A DNA stretch of 7,234 bases from assembly GCA_003563585.1 (NCBI GenBank), contig PWUQ01000074.1, forward strand, positions 1 to 7,234, read 5' to 3'. Numbering within the stretch: position 1 is the first letter of the stretch; each line of letters starts with the position of its first letter. Positions 1 through 6,180 of this stretch are shown in pieces. The notes beneath the pieces are model-generated. The model made no database searches and had not been told where the DNA came from. It saw only the letters and a program-made list of their open reading frames with translations. This DNA is from Candidatus Parvarchaeota archaeon. GTDB taxonomy: Archaea; Nanobdellota; Nanobdellia; CSSed11-243R1. The position numbers were made by a program, and so were the translations under genes.

Positions 1-2
1 AA

Positions 3-188
3 ACACTTTTGAAAGCACTTCAAGCAGCAGACAAAAATCCATGTCCTCTTGAAACCCAAGAAGGATATTGCTTTGCGAATGCAAAAAATTGCAACACTTA
101 TAGAGTGTGCGGATTTTTCGGAGTTTACGCATGCAAAGAATATAAAACTAATCTTGAGTTAGAAAAAGTGCTTTTTGACAAAGCTTAA
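3..188 (+). CDS. C-terminal fragment of a cysteine-rich hypothetical protein (5' end outside window)
   Basis: An open frame runs from the window edge to a TAA at 186-188 and gives 61 residues. I do not recognise the family. Five cysteines fall within 31 residues (local residues 14, 23, 30, 36 and 44), with spacing C-x8-C-x6-C-x5-C-x7-C, and the tail after them is charged (ends LFDKA). Such spacing could mean metal binding or disulfides, but no known finger or ferredoxin signature (such as two CxxC pairs) is present. No ATG occurs in this frame; a TTG at 9-11 could be a start, but a gene truncated by the window edge is more likely. It ends 27 nt before the tRNA gene on the same strand. Support is the open frame, the cysteine pattern and the lack of any longer competing frame. 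The frame is short, so the call is moderate. Confidence 0.5.
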   Translation, partial: TLLKALQAADKNPCPLETQEGYCFANAKNCNTYRVCGFFGVYACKEYKTNLELEKVLFDKA

Positions 189-197
189 AAATAAAAC
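185..197 (+). promoter_or_regulatory. possible TATA-like promoter element for the tRNA gene
   Basis: The A/T-only stretch around TTAAAAATAAAA lies about 20-30 nt before the first tRNA base, where an archaeal box A is expected. It is not a close match to TTTATATA, and the whole 187-215 spacer is AT-rich, so position is the main argument. It overlaps the stop codon of the upstream cysteine-rich frame. Co-transcription with that upstream gene, followed by processing, is the alternative. Confidence 0.25.
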
Positions 198-251
198 AAT
201 TAATTTTTAAAATAAGGGTCCGTGGTCTAGTGGTATGACATCTGCTTGACG

Positions 252-302
252 ACACCTTTTCTTTGGAAAAGAAAAGCTGTACCAAAAGAAAAGGTTTCAA
301 AA
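252..302 (+). other. tRNA intron (51 nt) with bulge-helix-bulge splice motif
   Basis: The intron sits at the canonical archaeal site after position 37. The motif is visible directly. Exon TTGA (246-249) pairs with intron TCAA (297-300) as the 4-bp central helix. The 5' bulge is C250 G251 A252, cut after G251; the 3' bulge is A301 A302 T303, cut after A302. The anticodon stem is the outer helix. After a C253/T296 mismatch the inner helix ACCTTTTCTTT (254-264) pairs perfectly with AAAGAAAAGGT (285-295), 11 bp, and can extend with GG/CC past a bulged A284. The tRNA splicing endonuclease recognises this shape. It is too short to encode a homing endonuclease. Its core resembles the tandem repeats at 342-408. 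Confidence 0.88.
253..287 (+). repeat. hairpin repeat, copy 1 (inside the tRNA intron)
   Basis: This copy shares its block order with copy 2: ACC, T-run, CTTTG, A-rich block with internal G, GCT, ACCAAAA. CTTTTCTTT (256-264) is followed by a 3-nt spacer and its exact reverse complement AAAGAAAAG (268-276), a 9-bp palindrome. The A-rich arm recurs at 285-293, so the copy holds one T-rich arm and two candidate partners. Compared with copy 2, the T-run has four rather than five bases. Aligned from CTTTG to the end of ACC, roughly three quarters of positions match without gaps. Confidence 0.65.
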
Positions 303-341
303 TGCAGAAGATCGCCGGTTCAATTCCGGCCGGACCCATTT

Positions 342-378
342 AACCTTTTTCTTTGTAAAGAAAAAGCTTAACCAAAAT
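342..378 (+). repeat. hairpin repeat, copy 2 (between tRNA-Val and smc)
   Basis: CTTTTTCTTT (345-354) and AAAGAAAAAG (357-366) are perfect reverse complements around a 2-nt GT centre, followed by CTTAACCAAAAT. It lies four nucleotides after the tRNA and is directly followed by copy 3. It lacks the second A-rich arm present in the intron copy. It could be a dispersed non-coding repeat, a terminator hairpin, or both. Confidence 0.7.
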
Positions 379-407
379 AACCTTTTAGAAAAAGCCTAAC
401 ATCAAAA
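342..407. terminator. probable two-way terminator between tRNA-Val and smc
   Basis: Archaeal RNA polymerase stops mainly at T-rich tracts on the non-template strand. Reading right, TTTTTCTTT occurs at 346-354, just after the tRNA. Reading left from the smc stop, T-runs occur opposite 389-393 and 361-365. Because the repeat is palindromic, each copy gives a T-tract on both strands, which suits a convergent gene pair. No other terminator candidate lies between the two genes. The role is inferred from composition and position. Confidence 0.45.
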
Positions 408-408
408 T
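379..408 (+). repeat. hairpin repeat, copy 3 (tandem, internally shortened)
   Basis: AACCTTTT, then AGAAAAAGC, CTAAC and CAAAAT follow copy 2 in the same order, but with the middle (the second half of the T-rich arm) missing, so the palindrome is largely lost. It starts on the base after copy 2 ends. Its last base is the last base of the smc stop codon on the other strand. This reads as a tandem duplication followed by a small internal deletion. Confidence 0.6.
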
Positions 409-3400
409 TATTTTTCTGGAAGTTTTACGGAAACTATCTGAGACTCTCCTAATTTATTCAGATGCACTCCATAAATGTTGTCCGCATAAGATAAAACAGA
501 ATCGTTATGAGTTACAACTATGAATTGGGATTTTTTAGAATACTCATCCAATAACTTTCCAAGCATTTCAGAATTTTCCTTATCAAGAGCCGCGTCAACT
601 TCATCTAGTATATAGAAAGGAGATGGTTGATATTCTTGTATAGCAAAAATAAAAGCAAGAGTCGTTATTGTTTTTTCTCCACCACTCATAGCACGAAGAG
701 AAATAAACTTCTTCCCTCTGTGTTTTGCAAAAATATCAATACCTCCGTCAAATACATCTTCCTCATTTTCTAAAATTAATTTTGCATCTCCCCCAGGAGA
801 TAGTGTGGAAAAAATCCTTTCAAAATTATCTGCAACATTTTTATAGGATTCCATGAAAGATTCCTTTTTTCTAGTTTCTATTTCTGACATTAAATCCAAA
901 ACTTCTTGCTTTTCACTTTCTAATTTATCATACTTATCTTTTAACTCATTATATTCTATTTCGACTTCTTTATACACGTCAAGAGCTCTCATATTTACAG
1001 CTCCAAAATTACTTATTTTTATTTCCAAATCTCTAATTTCTTTTTCTATCTTGAAAACATCTCTTTTAATTTCTTTAACATTTAAATCTTCATATTCTTT
1101 CATCGCTGCATTTCTTCCTTCAAGTTTTGCATTTATCTCAGCTAATTCTAATTTACACCCATTAATTTTTTCACGTACGGCATTAATTTTTTCTTTATAG
1201 CTAGCTATTTTTATTTCGAACTGTTTGTTTTTTTCGTTTATAGAATTTCTTTCTTTGTACAAATCCTTCAATTCATTGTGGAATTTTTTCTCTTCATCCA
1301 ATTTTGCGTTTAATTCCTTTTTAATTTCTTTAAGTTCTTGATTATTTGATTTGACATTTTCTTCGAAAGAATTTTTCTCCTTCTTCAAATTTTTCAATAC
1401 TCCTTCAGAACGTTCCAAATCTCTACTTATTACATTTAATTCCAATTCAACACCCTGTTTTTTAGCTTTTTTGTCATTTAAATTTTCTTGAAGAGATTCA
1501 ACACGTTCGTTTATTTTCTTTATTTCTTCTTGTTCTATTTTTTTGGGAAGTTGTTCCAGGGAATTTTTCAATTTCTCAATTCTTTTGTTTTTTTCATTCA
1601 ATTTTGTTTGAACTTTTTGTATTTCTTTTTCATCAAAATCTTCGATATCCTCTATAGATGATTTTATGTGAAATATTTCATTTCTAGAATCTGAAAGTTT
1701 ATCTTGGTAACTCTCTTCTTTTTCAACTAATGCTTGAATGGAAACTCGCTTTTCATCAATCTTATTTTTTATTTTATTTATGCTGTCCTCTATTGATTCA
1801 CTCTTGAATCCCACACTTTTATCTTTTCTTTCCCCACCTGTCATTGCACCACTTTTTTCAATCAAATCACCTTTCAATGTAACCATTCTATACTTATTTT
1901 TTTTAACATCTTTAGCGGTTTTTATTTTATTGATTATAACCGTGTCAGAGAAAACATATTTGAATATATCTTCATATTTTTTATCAAATTTTATTAAGTC
2001 TATCGCGTATCCAACAAAGCCATCGTTTTTTTGAAAATCTCTTTTAATTTCTCTTCCCTTTATTCTATCCATGGGAAGAAAAGTTGCGTAACCCAGATTA
2101 TTTTTTCTTAAAAATTTAATTGCGTTTTCTGCAGATTCAAAATTATCAACGACAATAGAATTTCCTCTCCCACCTGCAGCAATCTTCAATGGGACTGTGT
2201 ATTTTTCATCAGCTTTACCTAATTGGCTAACTATTCCATGAATTCCAAGAAGTTTACCATTTTTTTTAGCCTGAAGTATAGCTCTAGTTCCTTTATTTAA
2301 GAGTCTAAAGAGAACTTCTTTTTTACCTTCCAAGCTATGTAGTTCTTTTGCTAAACTAGTCAATTTTTCTCTGGCTTCGTTCAATTCAGAAGAAATATTT
2401 TCCTTTTCTTCAAGAATTTTTTTGAGTGAAATCTCTTTTTCATTCAAAGTTTTTAAAAGTTCTTTCTTTTTCTTGAATGCTTTTTGTTTTTCTTCTTTTT
2501 TTTCTAATTCGTTTCGAAGACTCACAACATCTTTTTCTATTTGGTGAATTTCAGAATTTATTTTAACTCGCTCTCTGTCAAGATTATTCATCTTTTCGAG
2601 AACGTCTCTTTCTTTATCGACCAGTTCTTTTTGTTTGTCTATTTCAACAGAAAAATTTTTTATTTTGTCTTTCAATCTTTCAGATTCTTTTTTGTTTAAT
2701 GCTATATCCTCTTCAATCTGCTTTCTTCTTTTTTTGATTTTTTCTATTTCATTTTTTCCATTTTTTATTTCAGAATTTAATTCATTAATTTTTATACGTA
2801 TTTCATCTATTTGATTTGTTAATCTTACTTGTTCTTCACCACCAAGCTCTTCGGTTTTTTTATTTATTTCATCAAGCTTTTTAGAATTTTCATTAACTTT
2901 TTCAACAATATTTTTTTCTTCAGATTCAAGTTTTTTAAGTTCAGAAACGTGTTCAGATATTTTCGAATTTATTTTATCTTTGTTTTCTTTTATATTTATT
3001 ATTTCATTCTTTATTTTCAAAGCTTTTTTATATCTAATTTCTTTTTGAAGCCTGGAAAATTTTTCAGCTTGCTCCTTCTCCTTCTTCAATTCTTCCATAT
3101 GTCTTTCCTTTTCTCTTATTATAATTCCTGCTTCTTTTAGTCGCTGATCAACTTTATCCATTTTGAGCATAGACTTCTTTTTTTTCTCTTCATATATAGA
3201 AATACCTGATAAATTTTCTATTATTTTTCTTCTTTCCTCTGTAGACATTTCCACAAAAGCGGGAATTTCTCCCTGCATAACAATATTATATCCATCCGGG
3301 TCTATATTTGCATTATCCAACATATTATGAACGTAATCTTGCGTCTGCCTTTTCCCATTAACTCTATAAAGACTTCTTCCTTCCTGACTAACCTTTCTAC

Positions 3401-3704
3401 TTATTATTAACTCATCATCGTCAATGGGAAATTTTCCATTTTTATTATCTATAATAATTTTTACTTTTGCAAACTTGCTAGGGGGCAATTTTTTCCCTCC
3501 ATTAAAAACCAAATCACCCAATTTCTCGGCACGTAAATCTTTTTTAGAAGTTTTACCTAATGCAAAACATATCGCTTCCGCGACATTACTTTTTCCACTT
3601 CCATTTGGGCCCATAACACAATTTAGATTCTCTGGTAAAATAATCTCCTTCTTTCCAGAGAAGGATTTAAATCCCATCATTTCGAGTTTTTTTATATAAT
3701 TCAT
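408..3704 (-). CDS. smc: chromosome segregation protein SMC
   Basis: SMC dimers are ring-shaped ATPases that organise and help segregate chromosomal DNA; they act on the nucleoid in the cytoplasm. The 1098-residue protein has the complete layout. The N-terminal head carries Walker A GPNGSGKS at 32-39 and a Q-loop glutamine at about 144 (VMQGE). A first coiled coil runs from about 165 to 480. The hinge, about 485-620, includes the glycine-rich AAGGRGNS at 509-516 and AMTGGER at 620-626. A second coil runs from about 630 to 935. The C-terminal head carries signature SGGEK at 1007-1011, Walker B YILDEVDAALD around 1031-1041 with catalytic Glu, and the VVTH switch histidine near 1066. The coils are equal in length; the total is slightly short against the usual 1150-1190. 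The ATG at 3704 begins the conserved start MNYIKKLEMMGFKSF. Only a weak GTGA lies upstream, and the AT-rich box placement suggests a very short leader or leaderless mRNA. No scpA gene follows; the next genes downstream converge on it. Motif order and the hinge exclude Rad50. Confidence 0.97.
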   Translation of the reverse strand: MNYIKKLEMMGFKSFSGKKEIILPENLNCVMGPNGSGKSNVAEAICFALGKTSKKDLRAEKLGDLVFNGGKKLPPSKFAKVKIIIDNKNGKFPIDDDELIISRKVSQEGRSLYRVNGKRQTQDYVHNMLDNANIDPDGYNIVMQGEIPAFVEMSTEERRKIIENLSGISIYEEKKKKSMLKMDKVDQRLKEAGIIIREKERHMEELKKEKEQAEKFSRLQKEIRYKKALKIKNEIINIKENKDKINSKISEHVSELKKLESEEKNIVEKVNENSKKLDEINKKTEELGGEEQVRLTNQIDEIRIKINELNSEIKNGKNEIEKIKKRRKQIEEDIALNKKESERLKDKIKNFSVEIDKQKELVDKERDVLEKMNNLDRERVKINSEIHQIEKDVVSLRNELEKKEEKQKAFKKKKELLKTLNEKEISLKKILEEKENISSELNEAREKLTSLAKELHSLEGKKEVLFRLLNKGTRAILQAKKNGKLLGIHGIVSQLGKADEKYTVPLKIAAGGRGNSIVVDNFESAENAIKFLRKNNLGYATFLPMDRIKGREIKRDFQKNDGFVGYAIDLIKFDKKYEDIFKYVFSDTVIINKIKTAKDVKKNKYRMVTLKGDLIEKSGAMTGGERKDKSVGFKSESIEDSINKIKNKIDEKRVSIQALVEKEESYQDKLSDSRNEIFHIKSSIEDIEDFDEKEIQKVQTKLNEKNKRIEKLKNSLEQLPKKIEQEEIKKINERVESLQENLNDKKAKKQGVELELNVISRDLERSEGVLKNLKKEKNSFEENVKSNNQELKEIKKELNAKLDEEKKFHNELKDLYKERNSINEKNKQFEIKIASYKEKINAVREKINGCKLELAEINAKLEGRNAAMKEYEDLNVKEIKRDVFKIEKEIRDLEIKISNFGAVNMRALDVYKEVEIEYNELKDKYDKLESEKQEVLDLMSEIETRKKESFMESYKNVADNFERIFSTLSPGGDAKLILENEEDVFDGGIDIFAKHRGKKFISLRAMSGGEKTITTLAFIFAIQEYQPSPFYILDEVDAALDKENSEMLGKLLDEYSKKSQFIVVTHNDSVLSYADNIYGVHLNKLGESQIVSVKLPEK

Positions 3705-3773
3705 GATTTTTCACATATCGAAGTAAATATAAAAATATAAATTTTCTTAAATATGTATGGTTTGAGGTGAAAA
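3705..3773. promoter_or_regulatory. divergent promoter region between smc and the pilus operon
   Basis: This 69-bp gap holds all the upstream DNA of two divergent genes. Its core, 3725-3745, is purely A/T with two TATAAA units (3728-3733 and 3736-3741). Read leftward these give TTTATA boxes whose expected start, about 25 nt away, falls at roughly 3704-3711, implying a leaderless or nearly leaderless smc message. Read rightward, the same stretch would start transcripts near 3755-3760, leaving a short leader that includes the ribosome site at 3764. No clear operator palindrome is seen. Exact starts are inferred from spacing. Confidence 0.6.
3764..3770 (+). promoter_or_regulatory. Shine-Dalgarno site of the ATPase gene
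   Basis: GAGGTGA matches the archaeal anti-Shine-Dalgarno complement and ends 3 nt before the ATG at 3774. It fixes this ATG as the start. Confidence 0.8.
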
Positions 3774-5294
3774 ATGGCTAAAAAAATACTTTCGAAATAT
3801 GTGTTAGGATTAAAACACCATAAAGTAAATGTTGTTATTGAAAAAAATCCAGAAGAATTTGTCCCAAGATATAAACTGAACATTCCCGAATTGGAGCCAG
3901 CCACACTGGCTTTTTTGGAAGATGTTCGAGACAAACTTATAGAAAAGATACCTATAAAATTAGAAGATATAAGAGACCCTGATTCGTTTAAAGACTTAAA
4001 ACGCACAATCACAAAACAAGCACGAGAAATAATAAAAGAAGGGCTTCCAGATTCTTCAAAAGAAGCTGTAGAATTTAGCTCAATTTTTGTTACGAACGAA
4101 ATGGTAGGGCTTGGTAACATTGAATTTCTTTTAGAAGATGAAAATCTGGAAGAAATAGTAATCAATACGAGCAAGGAACCTATATGGGTATATCACAAAG
4201 AATTTGGATGGTTGAAAACAAACGTCTTCATAGATGACGAGGAACAAATTAAAAATTATTCATCTATAATAGGCAGAAGGGTTGGAAGGCAAATTAATGT
4301 TTTGGATCCTTTGATGGATGCGCACTTATGGACAGGAGACAGAGTCAACTCAACACTATTTCCCGTTTCATCAAAAGGTAACACAATAACAATAAGAAAA
4401 TTCAGAAAAAAACCATGGACAATAACAGATTTCATAAATAATAATACGCTTGATAAGAAAACAGCCGCTTTCATATGGCTTTGCATGCAATATGAACTAA
4501 GTGTTATAGTTGCAGGGGGAACAGCTACTGGAAAAACGAGTCTTCTCAATTGTATTTTGGCTTTCGCTCCTCCAGATCAGAGAATAATAAGTATAGAAGA
4601 AACTAGGGAATTGAATCTTCCTAAATTTTTGCATTGGCTTCCAATGATTATAAGAGAGCCTAATCCAGAAGGCAAGGGAGAAGTAACGATGCTTGATTTA
4701 CTTGTAAATTCTCTTAGAATGCGTCCCGATAGAATTGTGGTAGGAGAAGTTAGAAGACAGCCAGAAGCAGAAGTTTTGTTTGAGGCATTGAACACAGGAC
4801 ACTCTGTTTATTCAACACTTCACGCAAATACCGCAGAGGAAGCATTCAGAAGATTAACATCACCCCCTATAAATCTTCCAGAAGATATTATACGTTCTCT
4901 TCCATTATTTGCAATAATGTTCAGGCAAAGAAGAAAAAATGTAAGAAGACTTTTTGAATTAACTGAAATAATTCCTGAAGAAAAAATAAAACTAAAAAAT
5001 CTTTTCGCATGGAACGCGAAAAAAGATAAAGTGGAAGAGCAAGAAAGCTCAGAAAGAATATTGAAAGATATGGAAAGATTTACTGGATTAACCAAAGAAG
5101 AAATTAAAAAAGATATTTCTGAAAAAGAAAAAATTTTAGATTGGATGGTAAAATTAAATATAAACACTATCAATACCGTTGGAAAAGTAATGAGCGAATA
5201 TTATTCAGACAAGGAAAAACTTCTAAAAGACATCAAGGCAAAAAAAGGTGAGGAAATAATTCTCGGAAAGTATATTTCGGAATTAGAGGGTTAG
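3774..5294 (+). CDS. type IV pilus / archaellum-type assembly ATPase (FlaI/TadA/VirB11 family)
   Basis: This is the cytoplasmic hexameric ATPase that drives assembly of type IV pilus-like filaments at the membrane. All family motifs are present in its 506 residues. An N-terminal domain spans about 1-230 and includes the GDRVNSTLFPVS region near 188-199. Walker A GGTATGKTS is at 248-256. The Asp box SIEETREL is at 273-280. Walker B RPDRIVVGEVR is at 317-327 with the acidic Glu at 325. The His box STLHANTAEEAFRRL is at 347-361. A C-terminal helical region (about 425-506) is of the kind seen in archaeal FlaI-like proteins. Length is close to FlaI (about 500-550). There is no signal peptide or membrane segment. 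It heads an operon: its TAG is separated by 1 nt from the next ATG, and two GspF/TadC-type membrane proteins follow. An adjacent pilin-like gene, with no archaellum accessory genes in view, favours an adhesion or other type IV pilus over an archaellum, but the window does not settle this. Confidence 0.94.
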   Translation: MAKKILSKYVLGLKHHKVNVVIEKNPEEFVPRYKLNIPELEPATLAFLEDVRDKLIEKIPIKLEDIRDPDSFKDLKRTITKQAREIIKEGLPDSSKEAVEFSSIFVTNEMVGLGNIEFLLEDENLEEIVINTSKEPIWVYHKEFGWLKTNVFIDDEEQIKNYSSIIGRRVGRQINVLDPLMDAHLWTGDRVNSTLFPVSSKGNTITIRKFRKKPWTITDFINNNTLDKKTAAFIWLCMQYELSVIVAGGTATGKTSLLNCILAFAPPDQRIISIEETRELNLPKFLHWLPMIIREPNPEGKGEVTMLDLLVNSLRMRPDRIVVGEVRRQPEAEVLFEALNTGHSVYSTLHANTAEEAFRRLTSPPINLPEDIIRSLPLFAIMFRQRRKNVRRLFELTEIIPEEKIKLKNLFAWNAKKDKVEEQESSERILKDMERFTGLTKEEIKKDISEKEKILDWMVKLNINTINTVGKVMSEYYSDKEKLLKDIKAKKGEEIILGKYISELEG

Positions 5295-5295
5295 T

Positions 5296-6180
5296 ATGTC
5301 AACTTTTATTTTTTTGCCGATGAAAGAAGAAACAGTATTTAAAATATCAAAATTGTTTCATCCAGTTGGAGCAAAACTTTCAACAGTTTTTTCAAATTTA
5401 GAAGAAGATTTGAAAAGAGTAGAAATAAAATATTCTCCTGAGGAATTTTTATCTATGGTTTTTTTCACATCTCTTTTCTCATTTTTAATTTTCTTTCTTC
5501 CAATAACACTAATTGGAATCACAACCAGTCCTTTTGCAGAAGTAATTAAAATTTCACTTTTAGGCGGAGGTTTGTTTTCCGTGGTAACTTTTTTATTTTC
5601 AATTTCAAATATAAAAATGAAAGTTTCTAAGAAAAGAAAACTTTTGGAAAAAGACTTGTTTTTTGCTATAAAGTATATTTACATTAAAGTAAAATCTGGA
5701 ATTTCTTTATACGATTCAATGGTTGGAGTAGCTCACGGAGATTTTGGAGAAGTTTCCAAAGAATTTAAAAAAACAATAAAAGAAATATCCGGAGGAATTG
5801 ATGAAATAAAAGCCCTTGAAAATATGGCATTGAGAAATACATCAAGTTATTTTAGACGAGTAATATGGCAAATAACAAATAACCTTCGTTCAGGAGCAAG
5901 CGTAACAGACATATTGGAATCTATATCAGAATCTCTAATGCAAGAACATAGGTTACTTGTTAAGAAATATGGCGCAGAACTCAATCCAACAATCCTTATG
6001 TATATGATGTTTACTGTGGTAATTCCAAGCCTTGCTATAACTGTTATACTTGTAATGAGTTCCTTTTCTGGAATTGATATACCCATATTTCTCTTTTATT
6101 TAATACCTGTTTTTTTGCTCGTGCTTCAGGTATTGTTTATAACAATAATAAAAAGCAAGCGTCCTTTGATGGTGGTTTAA
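5296..6180 (+). CDS. type II secretion F / TadC-like pilus membrane platform protein (first of pair)
   Basis: This is a probable inner platform protein of the pilus machine, anchored in the membrane and contacting the ATPase through its cytoplasmic domain. The 294 residues show four hydrophobic segments at about 53-75, 84-106, 232-255 and 263-286. A cytoplasmic GspF-type domain lies between the second and third. Within it are two helical repeats with the family's small-residue turns, KSGISLYDSM (133-142) and RSGASVTDIL (199-208). The ATG at 5296 has GAGGG (5286-5290) upstream, inside the end of the ATPase gene; a second ATG at codon 9 is less well served. The tight spacing (1 nt after the ATPase stop, 1-nt overlap with the next gene) suggests translational coupling. 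The pair probably corresponds to the two halves of the longer FlaJ/PilC-type proteins. Family assignment rests on topology, motif spacing and context. Confidence 0.88.
   Translation: MSTFIFLPMKEETVFKISKLFHPVGAKLSTVFSNLEEDLKRVEIKYSPEEFLSMVFFTSLFSFLIFFLPITLIGITTSPFAEVIKISLLGGGLFSVVTFLFSISNIKMKVSKKRKLLEKDLFFAIKYIYIKVKSGISLYDSMVGVAHGDFGEVSKEFKKTIKEISGGIDEIKALENMALRNTSSYFRRVIWQITNNLRSGASVTDILESISESLMQEHRLLVKKYGAELNPTILMYMMFTVVIPSLAITVILVMSSFSGIDIPIFLFYLIPVFLLVLQVLFITIIKSKRPLMVV

Larger units (their letters stand above)
216..338 (+). tRNA. trnV: tRNA-Val (anticodon GAC) with an intron at 37/38
   Basis: All cloverleaf parts are visible. The acceptor stem GGGTCCG (216-222) pairs perfectly with CGGACCC (331-337), with discriminator A338. 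TG at 223-224 corresponds to positions 8-9. The D stem GTC (225-227) pairs with GAC (237-239) around a loop containing AGTGGTA. The anticodon stem TCTGC (241-245) pairs with GCAGA (304-308). The variable loop is AGATC (309-313). The T stem GCCGG (314-318) pairs with CCGGC (326-330) around TTCAATT. Removing the intron at 252-302 leaves the seven-base loop TTGACGT: U33, anticodon GAC (248-250), then G37 and U38. The mature length is 72 nt. GAC reads the valine codons GUC and GUU, and the GGG start and A73 suit archaeal tRNA-Val. No CCA is encoded, so it must be added after transcription. G37 is a little unusual, since A is common at this position in valine tRNAs. The gene converges on smc. Confidence 0.93.

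Noticed and set aside
252..302. A small transposon or MITE still recognisable by terminal inverted repeats (CCTTTTCTTTGG and CCAAAAGAAAAGG)
   Set aside because: The inverted ends are visible, but no target-site duplication flanks them and a spliceable intron explains the ends. The element idea is kept as a finding, not as an annotated mobile element.
246..303. An intron placed one base earlier (251-301), giving A37 as in many valine tRNAs
   Set aside because: The central helix TTGA/TCAA and the 3-nt bulges fix the cuts after G251 and A302, so the canonical 37/38 position fits better.
148..339. Minus-strand open frame of 63 codons over the tRNA
   Set aside because: It lies opposite the tRNA-Val gene and its intron, and its start is the complement of the acceptor stem. 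The cloverleaf explains the sequence; no ribosome site or family resemblance is seen.
342..408. CRISPR array
   Set aside because: There are only two diverged units in direct contact, without spacers of regular length and without cas genes.
853..3699. Several plus-strand open frames of about 90-115 codons opposite smc, some strongly hydrophobic
   Set aside because: They are mirror images of Lys/Glu-rich coiled-coil codons, which give Phe/Leu/Ser-rich products on the other strand. The SMC reading is complete with all motifs in order.
408..3704. Rad50 or another SMC-like ATPase instead of SMC
   Set aside because: The middle of the coil has an SMC hinge with glycine-rich segments, not a CxxC zinc hook, and the terminal head sequences are of SMC type.
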